Part shown: piece by piece, positions 34,431-44,644 of the stretch
Numbering within the stretch: the first letter of the stretch is position 1
How the letters are laid out: the number at the start of each line of letters is the position of its first letter
Assembly (NCBI RefSeq): GCF_900116195.1
Contig: NZ_FOZW01000016.1
Location: 1-64,000, forward strand
Direction of reading: 5' to 3'
DNA: 64,000 nucleotides
DNA from: Alloyangia pacifica
GTDB taxonomy: Bacteria; Pseudomonadota; Alphaproteobacteria; Rhodobacterales; Rhodobacteraceae
Notes under the pieces: generated by a model
Databases searched by the model: none
What the model saw: the letters and a program-made list of their open reading frames with translations, nothing else
What the model was told of the DNA's origin: nothing
Made by a program: the position numbers and the translations under genes

Positions 34431-36140
34431 TCAGCCTTCGGTGCGGTACCAGTCGGCCGCGTTCCACAGCTCGCTGTCCCAGGTGTTCAGGATCACACCG
34501 CCGAGCGTGTTGGAATGCGCCGACACACGGCCACGGTCGACCAGCGGAACGATGGTCATCGTTTCCTTGGTGATGATGTCGTTGAGCTTCTTGGCGATCT
34601 CGCCGCGCTTGCTCAGCTCGCCGGTCTTGGCCAGCTCGTCGAGGAGGGCATCATACTCTTCGTTGCAGAAGCGGTTGATGTTCTCACCCTGCCACTGCGA
34701 GGACGGCTTCGGCTCGTTGCCGCAGCGGTACATCTGCAGGTAGGACTGCGGGTCGGTGCCGTCGAAGTTGTTCGCGTACATCTCGACGTCCGCGTAGAAC
34801 TTCTGGAAGGTGTCGGGCGAGCCCGGGTCACCGCCGAAGAACACCGAGGCGTCGACGTTGCGCAGTTCGGTCTCGACGCCGATCTGGCGCCACCAATCCT
34901 TGATCAGCGCCTGGAAGTCCTGACGCACGGCGTTGGTCGAGCTCTGGTAGAGAAGGCTCAGCTTCACGCCGTCTTTCTCACGCACACCGTCACCATCGCT
35001 GTCGGTCCAGCCGGCTTCTTCGAGCAGCGCCTTGGCGCCTTCGAGATCCTGGGTCAGACACTCGGTGTTGTCCGAGGCGTAGAGCTCGGGCGCGGGCACG
35101 AGGTTGCAGGTGGCGCGGCCGGCCTGGCCGTAGCCGATCTCGGTCAGCAGCTCGCGGTCGATGGCCATCGACAGCGCCTTGCGGACGTTGAAGTCGGACA
35201 GGATCGGGTGCGGATGCGCCACGGTCGAACGCTCACCCTCGGGCAGGTTCGGCGAGGGGTCGGTCATGTTCATCTCGAGGCGCTCGACCAGGGTGCCGAA
35301 GGCCGAGACCGGGGTGCCCTGACCGCCTTCTGCCATGGAGGCGAGGACGTCGGGGGCCAGCTGCAGGTTCCAAGCGTAGTCGAACTCGCCGGTCTGCAGA
35401 ACCGCGCGGGCCGCGGATTCCGCATCGCCGCCGCCTTTCAGCGTGGCGGTCGCGAAGGCGGGCTTCGCCGGGTCACGGTAGTTGGGGTTCGCCGAGAGCG
35501 AGATCACGTCGTTCGGCTTGAACTCGTCGACCACGAAGGGGCCGGTGCCGATCGGGTTGAAGTTGGCCTCGGTGCAGGTCGAGGCCGCGGCGCCCATGCA
35601 GTTCTCGAACTGCGCCTTCTGCAGGATCGGGGACTGGCCGCCCATGAAGGGGCCGTAGGGGTTCGGCATGGCCTCGTCGAAGTTCACCACGACGGTCAGA
35701 TCGTCAGGGGTGTCGATCGAGGCGATGTGGTCGAACTTGGCCAGCTGCGCGCAGCCGCCTTCGGGGTTCATGCAGTAGTCGGCGGTGAATTTCACGTCGG
35801 CCGAGGTCACCGGGCTGCCGTCGGACCAGAGCAGGCCGGACTTCAGTTTCCAGGTGATCGACTTCAGGTCCTCGGACACGCCGCCGTTCTCGACGGTGGG
35901 GATCTCTTCGGCGAGGAAGGGCACCAGTGCGCCGGTCTCGGTGTAGCGGCCCAGCGGCTCAAGCACGAGCGACGAGGCTTCGATGTCCTTGGTGCCGCTC
36001 GACAGGTAGGGCGTCATGATCGACGGCGCCTGCCAGTAGATGATGTTCACGTGCCCGTCCGAGCCGCGCTCCGCCATGGCGGCGGCGGGGGCCAGCACGA
36101 AGCTGGCGGCGGCCCCGAGAAGAAGGGTCTTCGTTTTCAT
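34431..36140 (-). CDS. Peptide-type ABC transporter substrate-binding protein (SBP_bac_5)
   Basis: 569-residue periplasmic binding protein with a signal peptide (about 1-23, ending AAAMA). The SBP_bac_5 domain spans most of the mature part, with LVLEPLGRYTETGALVPFLA near the start and FNVRKALSMAIDRELL in the middle. It is first in a minus-strand operon with oppB and oppC; the fused ATPase gene lies divergently upstream, so the system is complete over two units. The ligand is probably peptide but could be another solute of this family. Confidence 0.9.
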   Translation of the reverse strand: MKTKTLLLGAAASFVLAPAAAMAERGSDGHVNIIYWQAPSIMTPYLSSGTKDIEASSLVLEPLGRYTETGALVPFLAEEIPTVENGGVSEDLKSITWKLKSGLLWSDGSPVTSADVKFTADYCMNPEGGCAQLAKFDHIASIDTPDDLTVVVNFDEAMPNPYGPFMGGQSPILQKAQFENCMGAAASTCTEANFNPIGTGPFVVDEFKPNDVISLSANPNYRDPAKPAFATATLKGGGDAESAARAVLQTGEFDYAWNLQLAPDVLASMAEGGQGTPVSAFGTLVERLEMNMTDPSPNLPEGERSTVAHPHPILSDFNVRKALSMAIDRELLTEIGYGQAGRATCNLVPAPELYASDNTECLTQDLEGAKALLEEAGWTDSDGDGVREKDGVKLSLLYQSSTNAVRQDFQALIKDWWRQIGVETELRNVDASVFFGGDPGSPDTFQKFYADVEMYANNFDGTDPQSYLQMYRCGNEPKPSSQWQGENINRFCNEEYDALLDELAKTGELSKRGEIAKKLNDIITKETMTIVPLVDRGRVSAHSNTLGGVILNTWDSELWNAADWYRTEG

Positions 36141-36164
36141 AGGTCACTCCCTGTTATCGACCTA

Positions 36165-36178
36165 AGACCGGTTGGTCT
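36165..36178. promoter_or_regulatory. Inverted repeat AGACC-N4-GGTCT
   Basis: A perfect 5-bp inverted repeat with a 4-bp spacer, 25 bases before the binding-protein gene and within the divergent region shared with the fused ATPase gene. It could be an operator; no regulator gene is adjacent. Confidence 0.3.
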
Positions 36179-36319
36179 CTTCTTGTTGCAGCGGGAAAAT
36201 GGTGGCGGCTCCGGGCTTTTCCGCCCGACCTTCACACTCGTCTCACCCCGCTTGCCGGCCATCGAAGCAGAACACGCGCAAAATGCAAGCATTGCCTTTG
36301 GGTCACTCCGCGCTTGGGT

Positions 36320-36348
36320 TTGACAGTTTGAGCAAGCTGCCTTTAGCG
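36320..36348 (+). promoter_or_regulatory. Candidate sigma-70 promoter of the OppDF-type ATPase gene
   Basis: TTGACA (36320-36325), a 17-bp spacer and TTAGCG (36343-36348), 28 bases before the ATG. The -35 is perfect; the -10 is poor. Confidence 0.35.
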
Positions 36349-36376
36349 TTTGCATCAACACAGACGGAGAGCCCCA

Positions 36377-38197
<1,821 letters not shown>

Positions 38198-38348
38198 GGG
38201 TTGTGGTCCCGTCACGGCATTTCTCTGCCGATGACGAGAAAATTAGGGCTTGGAGGTGGATCCCCGGACGTGGGATGATTATGCACGATGCAACGAAGCA
38301 CAGACACGAATCTGTGCCAGGCCCGAGAGCAGAAGGCTAAGAACAAGC

Positions 38349-39173
38349 GTGCAGACAGACGTCGCCAGCGGCAACATCGATGGTGTCGGGACGACACTGA
38401 AACCCTTCCAGTTCCGGGGGCGGTTCCTGACCGCTCTGGCCCTGCGCCTGAGCACGGCGCCGGACGCCCGGTTCTACGAGATGCTGGCCGACCGGCTGGA
38501 GAAGACACCGAACTTCTTCACCGACGCGCCGGTGATCATCGATCTCGAACAATCCCAGGCCGAGGTGACCCCCGAGGCGCTGACCGAGCTGGTCGCCGAC
38601 CTGCGCAGGCGCGAACTCGCGGTCTTCGGTGTGCAGGGCGGGGACGAGGCGCTGCGCGCCGCCGCCGCCGGACTGGGGCTGATCTCGGTGACCGGCGGGC
38701 GCGATGCGCCGCTGCGCGGGGCGCTGCCCAGTTCCGAGCAGAAACGCCCGAGCCGGGTGTTCCAGGAACGCCCTCCGATGCCCGAGGCGCAGCCCGCGCC
38801 TGCGCCGGAGCCGGAACCCGCGCCGATCCCGCAGCGCGTCGCGCCGGAGAACAAGATCGTCACCATGCCGGTCCGCTCGGGCCAGACGGTGATCGCCGAC
38901 AAGGGCGATCTGACCGTGGTCGGCCCGGTAAGCTCGGGCGCCGAGCTTTTCGCCGCCGGCAACATCCACGTCTACGGGCGCATGCGCGGTAGGGCCTTTG
39001 CCGGCATCGACGGTGACGAGAACGCCCGCATCTTCTGCCAGTCGCTCGACGCCGAGCTGCTGGCCATCGCCGGTCTCTACCGGACCTCGGACAGCCTCGG
39101 CGCCGATGTCCGCCACAAGATGGTGCAGATTTACCTCGAGGACGAGCGGCTGATCGTCGCGCCGTTCGGATAA
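38349..39173 (+). CDS. minC: Septum site-determining protein MinC
   Basis: 274-residue inhibitor of FtsZ assembly. The N-terminal domain (about 10-110) has LKPFQFRGRFLTALALRL. A proline-rich linker follows (PMPEAQPAPAPEPEPAPIPQ, about 143-162). The C-terminal beta-helix domain binds MinD (VRSGQTVIADKGDLTVVG, NIHVYGRMRGRAFAGIDGD). The GTG at 38349 is the best start, with AGAAGG about 10 bases before it; the frame opens to 38250. First gene of minCDE. Confidence 0.92.
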   Translation: MQTDVASGNIDGVGTTLKPFQFRGRFLTALALRLSTAPDARFYEMLADRLEKTPNFFTDAPVIIDLEQSQAEVTPEALTELVADLRRRELAVFGVQGGDEALRAAAAGLGLISVTGGRDAPLRGALPSSEQKRPSRVFQERPPMPEAQPAPAPEPEPAPIPQRVAPENKIVTMPVRSGQTVIADKGDLTVVGPVSSGAELFAAGNIHVYGRMRGRAFAGIDGDENARIFCQSLDAELLAIAGLYRTSDSLGADVRHKMVQIYLEDERLIVAPFG

Positions 39174-39198
39174 CCTCGGCATTCAACAGGAGCCGCCA

Positions 39199-40017
39199 GT
39201 GAGCAAAGTAATCGTTGTGACCTCGGGCAAGGGTGGCGTGGGCAAGACCACGTCCTCGGCCGCCATCAGCGCCGGTCTCGCCTCGCGCGGGCACCGCACC
39301 GTCGTGATCGACTTCGACGTGGGTCTGCGCAACCTCGACATGATCATGGGCTGCGAGCGCCGCGTGGTCTTCGACTTCATCAACGTGATCCAGGGCGACG
39401 CCAAGCTGAACCAGGCGCTGATCCGCGACCGCCGGCTCGACAACCTCTACGTGCTGCCGACCTCGCAGACCCGTGACAAGGACGCGCTGACCCAGGAAGG
39501 CGTCGAGAAGGTGCTGAACGAGCTCCGCGAGGAGTTCGACTACATCATCTGCGACAGCCCGGCGGGCATCGAGCGCGGCGCGCAGCTGGCCATGTACTAC
39601 GCCGACGAGGCCGTGGTGGTGACCAACCCCGAGGTGTCCTCGGTGCGCGACAGTGACCGCATGCTCGGGCTGCTCAGCTCGAAGACCGCCCGCGCCGAGC
39701 GCGGCGAGGAAGACCAGATCAAGAGCCACCTGCTGCTCACCCGCTTCGACCCGAAACGCTCGGGCGACGGCGAGATGATGTCGGTGGAGGACGTGCTGGA
39801 AATCCTCGCGATCCCGCTGCTCGGTGTGATCCCGGAAAGCCCGGCGGTCCTGCGCGCCTCCAACGTCGGCGTGCCGGTGATCCTCAACGAGAAGTCCCGC
39901 GCCGCCACCGCCTACGAGGAAGCCGTCGCGCGCCTCGACGGCGAGGACCTCCCGATGAAGATCGAAGGCGAGAAGGTCCCCGGGCTGATGTCACGTCTCT
40001 TCGGGAGGAGCGCATGA
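39199..40017 (+). CDS. minD: Septum site-determining ATPase MinD
   Basis: 272-residue deviant Walker A ATPase that carries MinC to the membrane and oscillates with MinE. The P-loop is SGKGGVGKTT near residue 10, and IDFDVGLRNLDMIMG and CDSPAGIERGA are typical. The C-terminal amphipathic membrane helix is GLMSRLFGR. It starts at GTG 39199 after AGGAG, 25 bp after minC, and overlaps minE by 4 bp (ATGA). Confidence 0.97.
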   Translation: MSKVIVVTSGKGGVGKTTSSAAISAGLASRGHRTVVIDFDVGLRNLDMIMGCERRVVFDFINVIQGDAKLNQALIRDRRLDNLYVLPTSQTRDKDALTQEGVEKVLNELREEFDYIICDSPAGIERGAQLAMYYADEAVVVTNPEVSSVRDSDRMLGLLSSKTARAERGEEDQIKSHLLLTRFDPKRSGDGEMMSVEDVLEILAIPLLGVIPESPAVLRASNVGVPVILNEKSRAATAYEEAVARLDGEDLPMKIEGEKVPGLMSRLFGRSA

Positions 40018-40310
40018 ATCTTTTCGGGTTCACCTTCAACCGCAAGCCCAAGTCCTCGACCCAGGCCAAGGAGCGGCTGCAGATCCTGCTCGCGCATGAG
40101 CGCGGGTCGGGTCCCAGCGCCGACTTCCTGCCGATGCTCCAGCGCGACATCGTCGAAGCGATCAAGCGCTACGTGCAGGTGAGCGACGATGCCGTTGGAA
40201 TCCGGATGGATTCCATCGGCGACGTCTCCAGCCTCGAGATCAACATCGAGCTGCCGGCGGACCAGAAGGACGCGGCAAAGGCTGACAAGAAAGCCGCGGC
40301 GAAGGGCTGA
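40014..40310 (+). CDS. minE: Cell division topological specificity factor MinE
   Basis: 98-residue MinE: the N-terminal segment (FGFTFNRKPKSSTQAKERLQ) is the membrane- and MinD-binding part, and RDIVEAIKRYVQV with the following strands forms the dimer domain. It restricts MinCD to the poles. The C-terminal tail is rich in Lys, Ala and Asp. A terminator with TTTTT follows at 40331. Confidence 0.95.
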   Translation: MNLFGFTFNRKPKSSTQAKERLQILLAHERGSGPSADFLPMLQRDIVEAIKRYVQVSDDAVGIRMDSIGDVSSLEINIELPADQKDAAKADKKAAAKG

Positions 40311-40330
40311 TCCCCTCGCCGCACGGCCAC

Positions 40331-40357
40331 CCGGAGGCGCCTCGGCCTCCGGTTTTT
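40331..40357 (+). terminator. Rho-independent terminator of minCDE
   Basis: Stem CCGGAGGC / GCCTCCGG with a 6-base loop and then TTTTT, 20 bases after the minE stop. Confidence 0.9.
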
Positions 40358-40428
40358 GCGGAGCGAGATCCGTCCGGCATGAGAGGGCGCTGCCCCCGGC
40401 TGCGCGACACGCATGTGAGACGACGATC

Positions 40429-40488
40429 GGGCGCTCCGCCCCCGTCCGCTGGTGCGGACTCCCTCGGCATATTTCCGTCTAGACGAAG
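40429..40488 (+). repeat. Modular intergenic repeat, copy 2
   Basis: GGGCGCTCCGCCCCC (stem 1), GTCCGCTGGTGCGGAC (stem 2), TCCCTCGGCATATTTCC, then a small palindrome CGTCTAGACG. The layout matches copies at 31791 and 45901. It lies after the min operon and before the Hsp70-like gene. Confidence 0.7.
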
Positions 40489-40563
40489 GGGCAGGCGTTT
40501 CGCTCTTGCCCCCGGTTGGGGTTTTCGGTAGCCGGGCGGCTTTCCATCTTCGGGGAGCATGTC

Positions 40564-41838
40564 ATGGCTGATGCGGGCTTTGCGGGCGGCGACTGCCTGG
40601 CGATCGATTTCGGGACCTCCAACTCGGCGGCGGGGATCGTCGAGGACGGCGCGGTGCGCCTGCTGGAGATCGAGGCCGGGGCCGAGACCCTGCCCACCGC
40701 CGTGTTCTTTCCCGAGGAGGGCGGCATGCGCATCGGCGCGGCGGCCTCGGAGGCGCTGATCGCCGGGGAGGAGGGGCGCTACATGCGCGCGCTGAAAAGC
40801 GTGCTCGGGACCGCGCTCTTTCACGAGAAGCGGCTGATCGGCGGCAAGCGCCGGACGCTGGCCGAGATCGTCACCGCCTTTCTCGTGGAGATGAAGACAC
40901 GGGCGGAAGCGCAGAGCGGCCGGCGGTTCACCCGGGCGCTGTCGGGCCGGCCGGTGCATTTCCACTCCGGTGACGCCGAGCGCGACGCGAAGGCCGAGGA
41001 AGACCTGCGAGGGTGCTACCTCGCGGCGGGTTTCGAGGGCGTCGAGATGATGTTCGAGCCGGAGGCGGCGGCGCTGGCGAGCCGCATTGCCGAGGGCACG
41101 GGCGGCACCGGGCTGATCGTCGACATCGGCGGCGGCACCTCGGATTTCACCGTCTTCCGCAGCGAGGGAAGCGGCATCGCGATCACCGCCAGCCATGGCA
41201 TCCGGCTCGGCGGCACGGATTTCGACCACGCGGTCTCCATGCGCCACGCCATGCCGCTGCTGGGGCTGGGCGGCCAGCTGCGCCGCGATTTCGGCGAGGG
41301 GCTGCTGCCGGTGCCGAATGCGCTCTACGTGGACCTGTCGACCTGGGCCAAGATCCCCTTCCTCTACACCCGCGACACCGAGCGGGCGGTGGAGGACATG
41401 CGGCGCCATGCGGTGGAGCCGGAGGGCATGGAGCGGCTGCAGACGGTGATCGTCGACGAGCTGGGCCACGAGTTGGCTTTTGCGGTGGAGCGCGGCAAGA
41501 TCGCCGCCAACTCCGGTGCGGCGGGGGCCGAGATCGCCATGGGGATGATCGCGCCGGGGCTGGGCGCGCGAGTGACGGCGGGGACGCTCAACGCGGCGCT
41601 CTCCGAGGCCCGCGAGGCGCTGCGCATGGCGATCTACGAGACGCTGATGCTGGCGCAGGTCTCGCCCATGCAGGTCGACAGCGTGGTGCTGGTCGGCGGC
41701 TCGAGCCTGATGGCGCTGGTCGAAGACGAGGCGCGCGCGGTCTGCCCCGGTGCGGCGCTGCGCCGCTCCGAGGCGTTCACCGCGGTGGTCGACGGGCTGG
41801 CCTGGGCGGCCTCGGGCCGGGGCGTGGCGCGGGCCTGA
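40564..41838 (+). CDS. Hsp70-like actin-fold ATPase (YegD type)
   Basis: 424 residues, about the size of an Hsp70 nucleotide-binding domain alone; no substrate-binding domain follows. The phosphate loops are visible: FGTSNSAAG near the N-terminus, DIGGGTSDFTV in the middle and VLVGGSSLMALVED near the end. This matches the YegD group of Hsp70-like proteins, whose function is poorly known. ATG 40564 is chosen at MADAGFAGGDCLAIDFGTS; an earlier ATG at 40516 lacks support. It stands alone between the min operon and the amidohydrolase cluster. Confidence 0.85.
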   Translation: MADAGFAGGDCLAIDFGTSNSAAGIVEDGAVRLLEIEAGAETLPTAVFFPEEGGMRIGAAASEALIAGEEGRYMRALKSVLGTALFHEKRLIGGKRRTLAEIVTAFLVEMKTRAEAQSGRRFTRALSGRPVHFHSGDAERDAKAEEDLRGCYLAAGFEGVEMMFEPEAAALASRIAEGTGGTGLIVDIGGGTSDFTVFRSEGSGIAITASHGIRLGGTDFDHAVSMRHAMPLLGLGGQLRRDFGEGLLPVPNALYVDLSTWAKIPFLYTRDTERAVEDMRRHAVEPEGMERLQTVIVDELGHELAFAVERGKIAANSGAAGAEIAMGMIAPGLGARVTAGTLNAALSEAREALRMAIYETLMLAQVSPMQVDSVVLVGGSSLMALVEDEARAVCPGAALRRSEAFTAVVDGLAWAASGRGVARA

Positions 41839-41846
41839 CGACTGGA

Positions 41847-41885
41847 CCTGAAGATCGGGCCTGAAGATCGGGCCTGAAGATCGGG
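41847..41885 (+). repeat. Three exact tandem copies of a 13-bp unit
   Basis: CCTGAAGATCGGG is repeated three times without change, starting 9 bases after the Hsp70-like stop. A recent slippage tract; no role evident. Confidence 0.9.
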
Positions 41886-41994
41886 CAGGTGAGGCTTAGC
41901 ACGCCGGGCGTGCCGGGGGCGGGGCAGGTGGACCCCTTGTGGTCGGAGGCAAGGCAGGCTTAGGTCTGCCCTGAAGACAGACCAAGGACTCCCC

Positions 41995-43161
41995 ATGACC
42001 CCCCGGCTTACCCCGCGCGCGCTTCTGGAAAAGCTCGTCTCCTTTCCCACCGTCAGCACCGGCAGCAACCTCGACTTGATCGGCTGGACCGAGGCGTACC
42101 TCGCAAGCCACGGCATCGAGAGCCATCGCCATGCGAAGCCCTCCGAACCCGAGCTGAAGGCGGCGCTCTTCGCCCATGTCGGCCCCGAGGTCGCAGGCGG
42201 TGTGGTGCTGTCGGGCCACACGGACGTGGTGCCGGTCGAAGGGCAGGACTGGTCGACGGACCCCTGGGTTCTCACCGAGCGCGAGGGGCGGCTCTACGGG
42301 CGCGGCTCCACGGACATGAAGGCCTTTGATGCGCTGGCGATCTGGGCGCTGGTCGAGGCACGCTACCGGGGCGTGACACGGCCCTTGCAGCTCGCGTTCA
42401 GCTACGACGAGGAGACCGGCTGCGAGGGGGCGATCGACTTGGTGGCGGCGATGCAGGGCGTGGTGCCCAAGGCCGATGCGGTGATCGTCGGTGAGCCGAC
42501 CATGCTGAAGCCGGTCACCGGTCACAAGGGCGGCATGAGTTTCGAGGTTCACGTGCACGGGGTCGAGGTGCACAGCTCGATCCTCGAAACCGGGGTTTCG
42601 GCGATCATGTGGGGTGTCAAGCTGATCGACTGGTGCAACGAGGTCAACGCCGCGAACGCGGCGGCCGAGCCGGGGCCGGTGGCTGCGCTGTTCGAGCCGC
42701 CCCATACCAATGTCCACGTCGGCCAGATCCGCGGCGGCACGGCGCAGAACATCACCGCCAAGGACTGCTGGTTCCCGCTCGGCTTCCGCATCGTGCCCGG
42801 CGAGGACCCGGCGGATTGGAAGGCGAAGCTGATGGCCAAGGTCGCCGAGCTCAATGCGCAGATGCAGGCGGTGCGGCCGGAGGCGTGGATCGAAGTGCGG
42901 GACGCCTTCCACCTGCCGCCCTTCGCGCCGACCGAAGGCAACCGCGCCGAGGAGCTGGTGCGGCAGATCACCGGCGACAACGGCATGCGCCACGTCAGCT
43001 ACGGCACCGAGGCCAGCCATTTCCAGAACGGCGGCTATGACGTCGTGGTCTGCGGGCCGGGCGACATCGGCATCGCACACCAGCCAAACGAGTCGATTGC
43101 CGTCTCGCAGCTGCAGGCGGGGCAGGAGTTCATGGAGAAGCTCCTGGAGCGGCTGGCATGA
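41995..43161 (+). CDS. argE: Acetylornithine deacetylase (ArgE-type, M20 family)
   Basis: 388-residue zinc-dependent deacetylase expected to turn N-alpha-acetylornithine into ornithine and acetate. The metal ligands are visible: His in SGHTDVVPVEG, Asp in GRGSTDMKAFDA, and the EE pair in SYDEETGCEGA, with the dimer domain (HKGGMSFEVHVHGVEVHSS) and a late GTEASHFQNGGY. It could also act on other N-acyl diamino acids; N-alpha-acetyl-diaminobutyrate from ectoine is one carbon shorter. It overlaps the next gene by 4 bp. Confidence 0.87.
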   Translation: MTPRLTPRALLEKLVSFPTVSTGSNLDLIGWTEAYLASHGIESHRHAKPSEPELKAALFAHVGPEVAGGVVLSGHTDVVPVEGQDWSTDPWVLTEREGRLYGRGSTDMKAFDALAIWALVEARYRGVTRPLQLAFSYDEETGCEGAIDLVAAMQGVVPKADAVIVGEPTMLKPVTGHKGGMSFEVHVHGVEVHSSILETGVSAIMWGVKLIDWCNEVNAANAAAEPGPVAALFEPPHTNVHVGQIRGGTAQNITAKDCWFPLGFRIVPGEDPADWKAKLMAKVAELNAQMQAVRPEAWIEVRDAFHLPPFAPTEGNRAEELVRQITGDNGMRHVSYGTEASHFQNGGYDVVVCGPGDIGIAHQPNESIAVSQLQAGQEFMEKLLERLA

Positions 43162-44507
43162 GCGCGGTGTTTCCCTTCCGGGAGGTGATCCCGGCCGAAC
43201 ATGGCGGCGATCTGCCCGAGGCCGTCGATCTCGTGGTCATCGGCGGCGGGGTTATCGGCACCTGCACCGCGCTCTTTGCCAATCGCGCCGGGCTGAAGGT
43301 GCTGTTGCTGGAAAAGGGTCGCATTGCCGCCGAGCAAAGCTCGCGCAACTGGGGCTGGATCCGGGTACAGGGCCGCGACATGGCCGAGATCCCGATCGCC
43401 CTTGAGGCGCAGGCGCTGTGGCAGGAGCTGGATGCGCTCTGCGAGGGGCGGCTCGGCACGCGCACCGTGGGCGTCGGCTATCTCGCCAAGAGCCACGCCG
43501 AGATGGAGAGTTTCGCCGGCTGGCTTGAAGAGGCGAAGCCGCTGGGGGTCAGCTCGGAGCTGCTGGATGCCGCGCAGGCCAAGGCGCTGACTGGGGCCAG
43601 CGACAGCCCCTGGGTCGGCATGTTGCACACCCCCACCGACATGAAGGGTGAGCCCTGGGTTGCGGTGCCGGAACTTGCGCGGCTGGCGGCCGCGGAAGGG
43701 GTCCTCGTGCGCGAGCGCTGCGCGGTGCGCGGGCTCGAACGCAGCGGCGGCCGGGTGACCGGCGTGGTGACCGAAGCGGGCACCGTGCGCTGCGAACAGG
43801 CGGTGCTCGCGGGCGGCGCCTGGTCGGGGCTGTTCCTCAAGCGTCACGGCGTGACGCTCCCGCAGCTTTCGGTGCGCTCGACGGCCATGGCCACCGCGCC
43901 GCTGCCGCAACTGGTCAACAAGGCCGCCGTGGACGATGTTCTGGCCTTCCGCCCGCGGGCCGACGGCGGCTACACGTTGGCGCCCTCGGCCTTTTCCGAG
44001 CTGTTCCTCGGCCCCGACGCAGTGCGTCACGCACGGCCCTACCTGACGTTGGCGCGACAGGGCAGTTTCGACGTGCACTTCCGGGCGAAGGCTCCGGCGG
44101 GCTATCCCGACGCCTGGGGCACGGCGCGCAGCTGGCGCGATGACGAGGAGAGCCCCTTCGAGCGGATGCGCATCCTCTCGCCGGATCCCAACGCCGGCAA
44201 GGTGGCGTCGACCCGCGCGCAGTTCGCGCAGCATTTCCCGCAGATGGGCGAGGTGCCGCTGCAGGCGAGCTGGGCGGGGATGATCGACGTGATGCCCGAC
44301 GTGGTGCCGGTGGTGGATCACGTGGCGCAGATCCCCGGGCTGATCGTGGCGACGGGCATGTGCGGGCATGGCTTCGGCATCGGGCCGGGCTTCGGCCGGG
44401 TGGTGGCTGACATGGTGCATGGCAGGGACACGGGCCATGACCTGACGCGATTCCGCCTTGCGCGGTTCTCTGATGGCAGCAAGCTGGTGCCGGGGCCGAA
44501 CCTCTGA
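43158..44507 (+). CDS. FAD-dependent oxidoreductase (DadA/DAO family)
   Basis: 449-residue flavoprotein. The N-terminal dinucleotide fold is DLVVIGGGVIGTCTALFANR with acidic LLEKGRI at the end of the second strand, and a typical SSRNWGWIRVQGRD loop follows. The C-terminal MCGHGFGIGPGFGRVVADMV closes the flavin site. It would oxidise an amine or D-amino acid. ATGA overlap with the upstream deacetylase suggests both act on the same amino-acid-derived substrate; the identity is unknown. Confidence 0.85.
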   Translation: MSAVFPFREVIPAEHGGDLPEAVDLVVIGGGVIGTCTALFANRAGLKVLLLEKGRIAAEQSSRNWGWIRVQGRDMAEIPIALEAQALWQELDALCEGRLGTRTVGVGYLAKSHAEMESFAGWLEEAKPLGVSSELLDAAQAKALTGASDSPWVGMLHTPTDMKGEPWVAVPELARLAAAEGVLVRERCAVRGLERSGGRVTGVVTEAGTVRCEQAVLAGGAWSGLFLKRHGVTLPQLSVRSTAMATAPLPQLVNKAAVDDVLAFRPRADGGYTLAPSAFSELFLGPDAVRHARPYLTLARQGSFDVHFRAKAPAGYPDAWGTARSWRDDEESPFERMRILSPDPNAGKVASTRAQFAQHFPQMGEVPLQASWAGMIDVMPDVVPVVDHVAQIPGLIVATGMCGHGFGIGPGFGRVVADMVHGRDTGHDLTRFRLARFSDGSKLVPGPNL

Positions 44508-44644
44508 CTGGCGCGGCGGGGCGCTGAGCTGCGCGGTGGCGCGCCCAGTCTTCCCTCGGGTCACTCCGCGCCGCCGCTTGCCACGCCCATGCGCCGGTGG
44601 CAGGCTCTCCGCGAAATATGATCAAACAACAGGGACGCCCTTCC

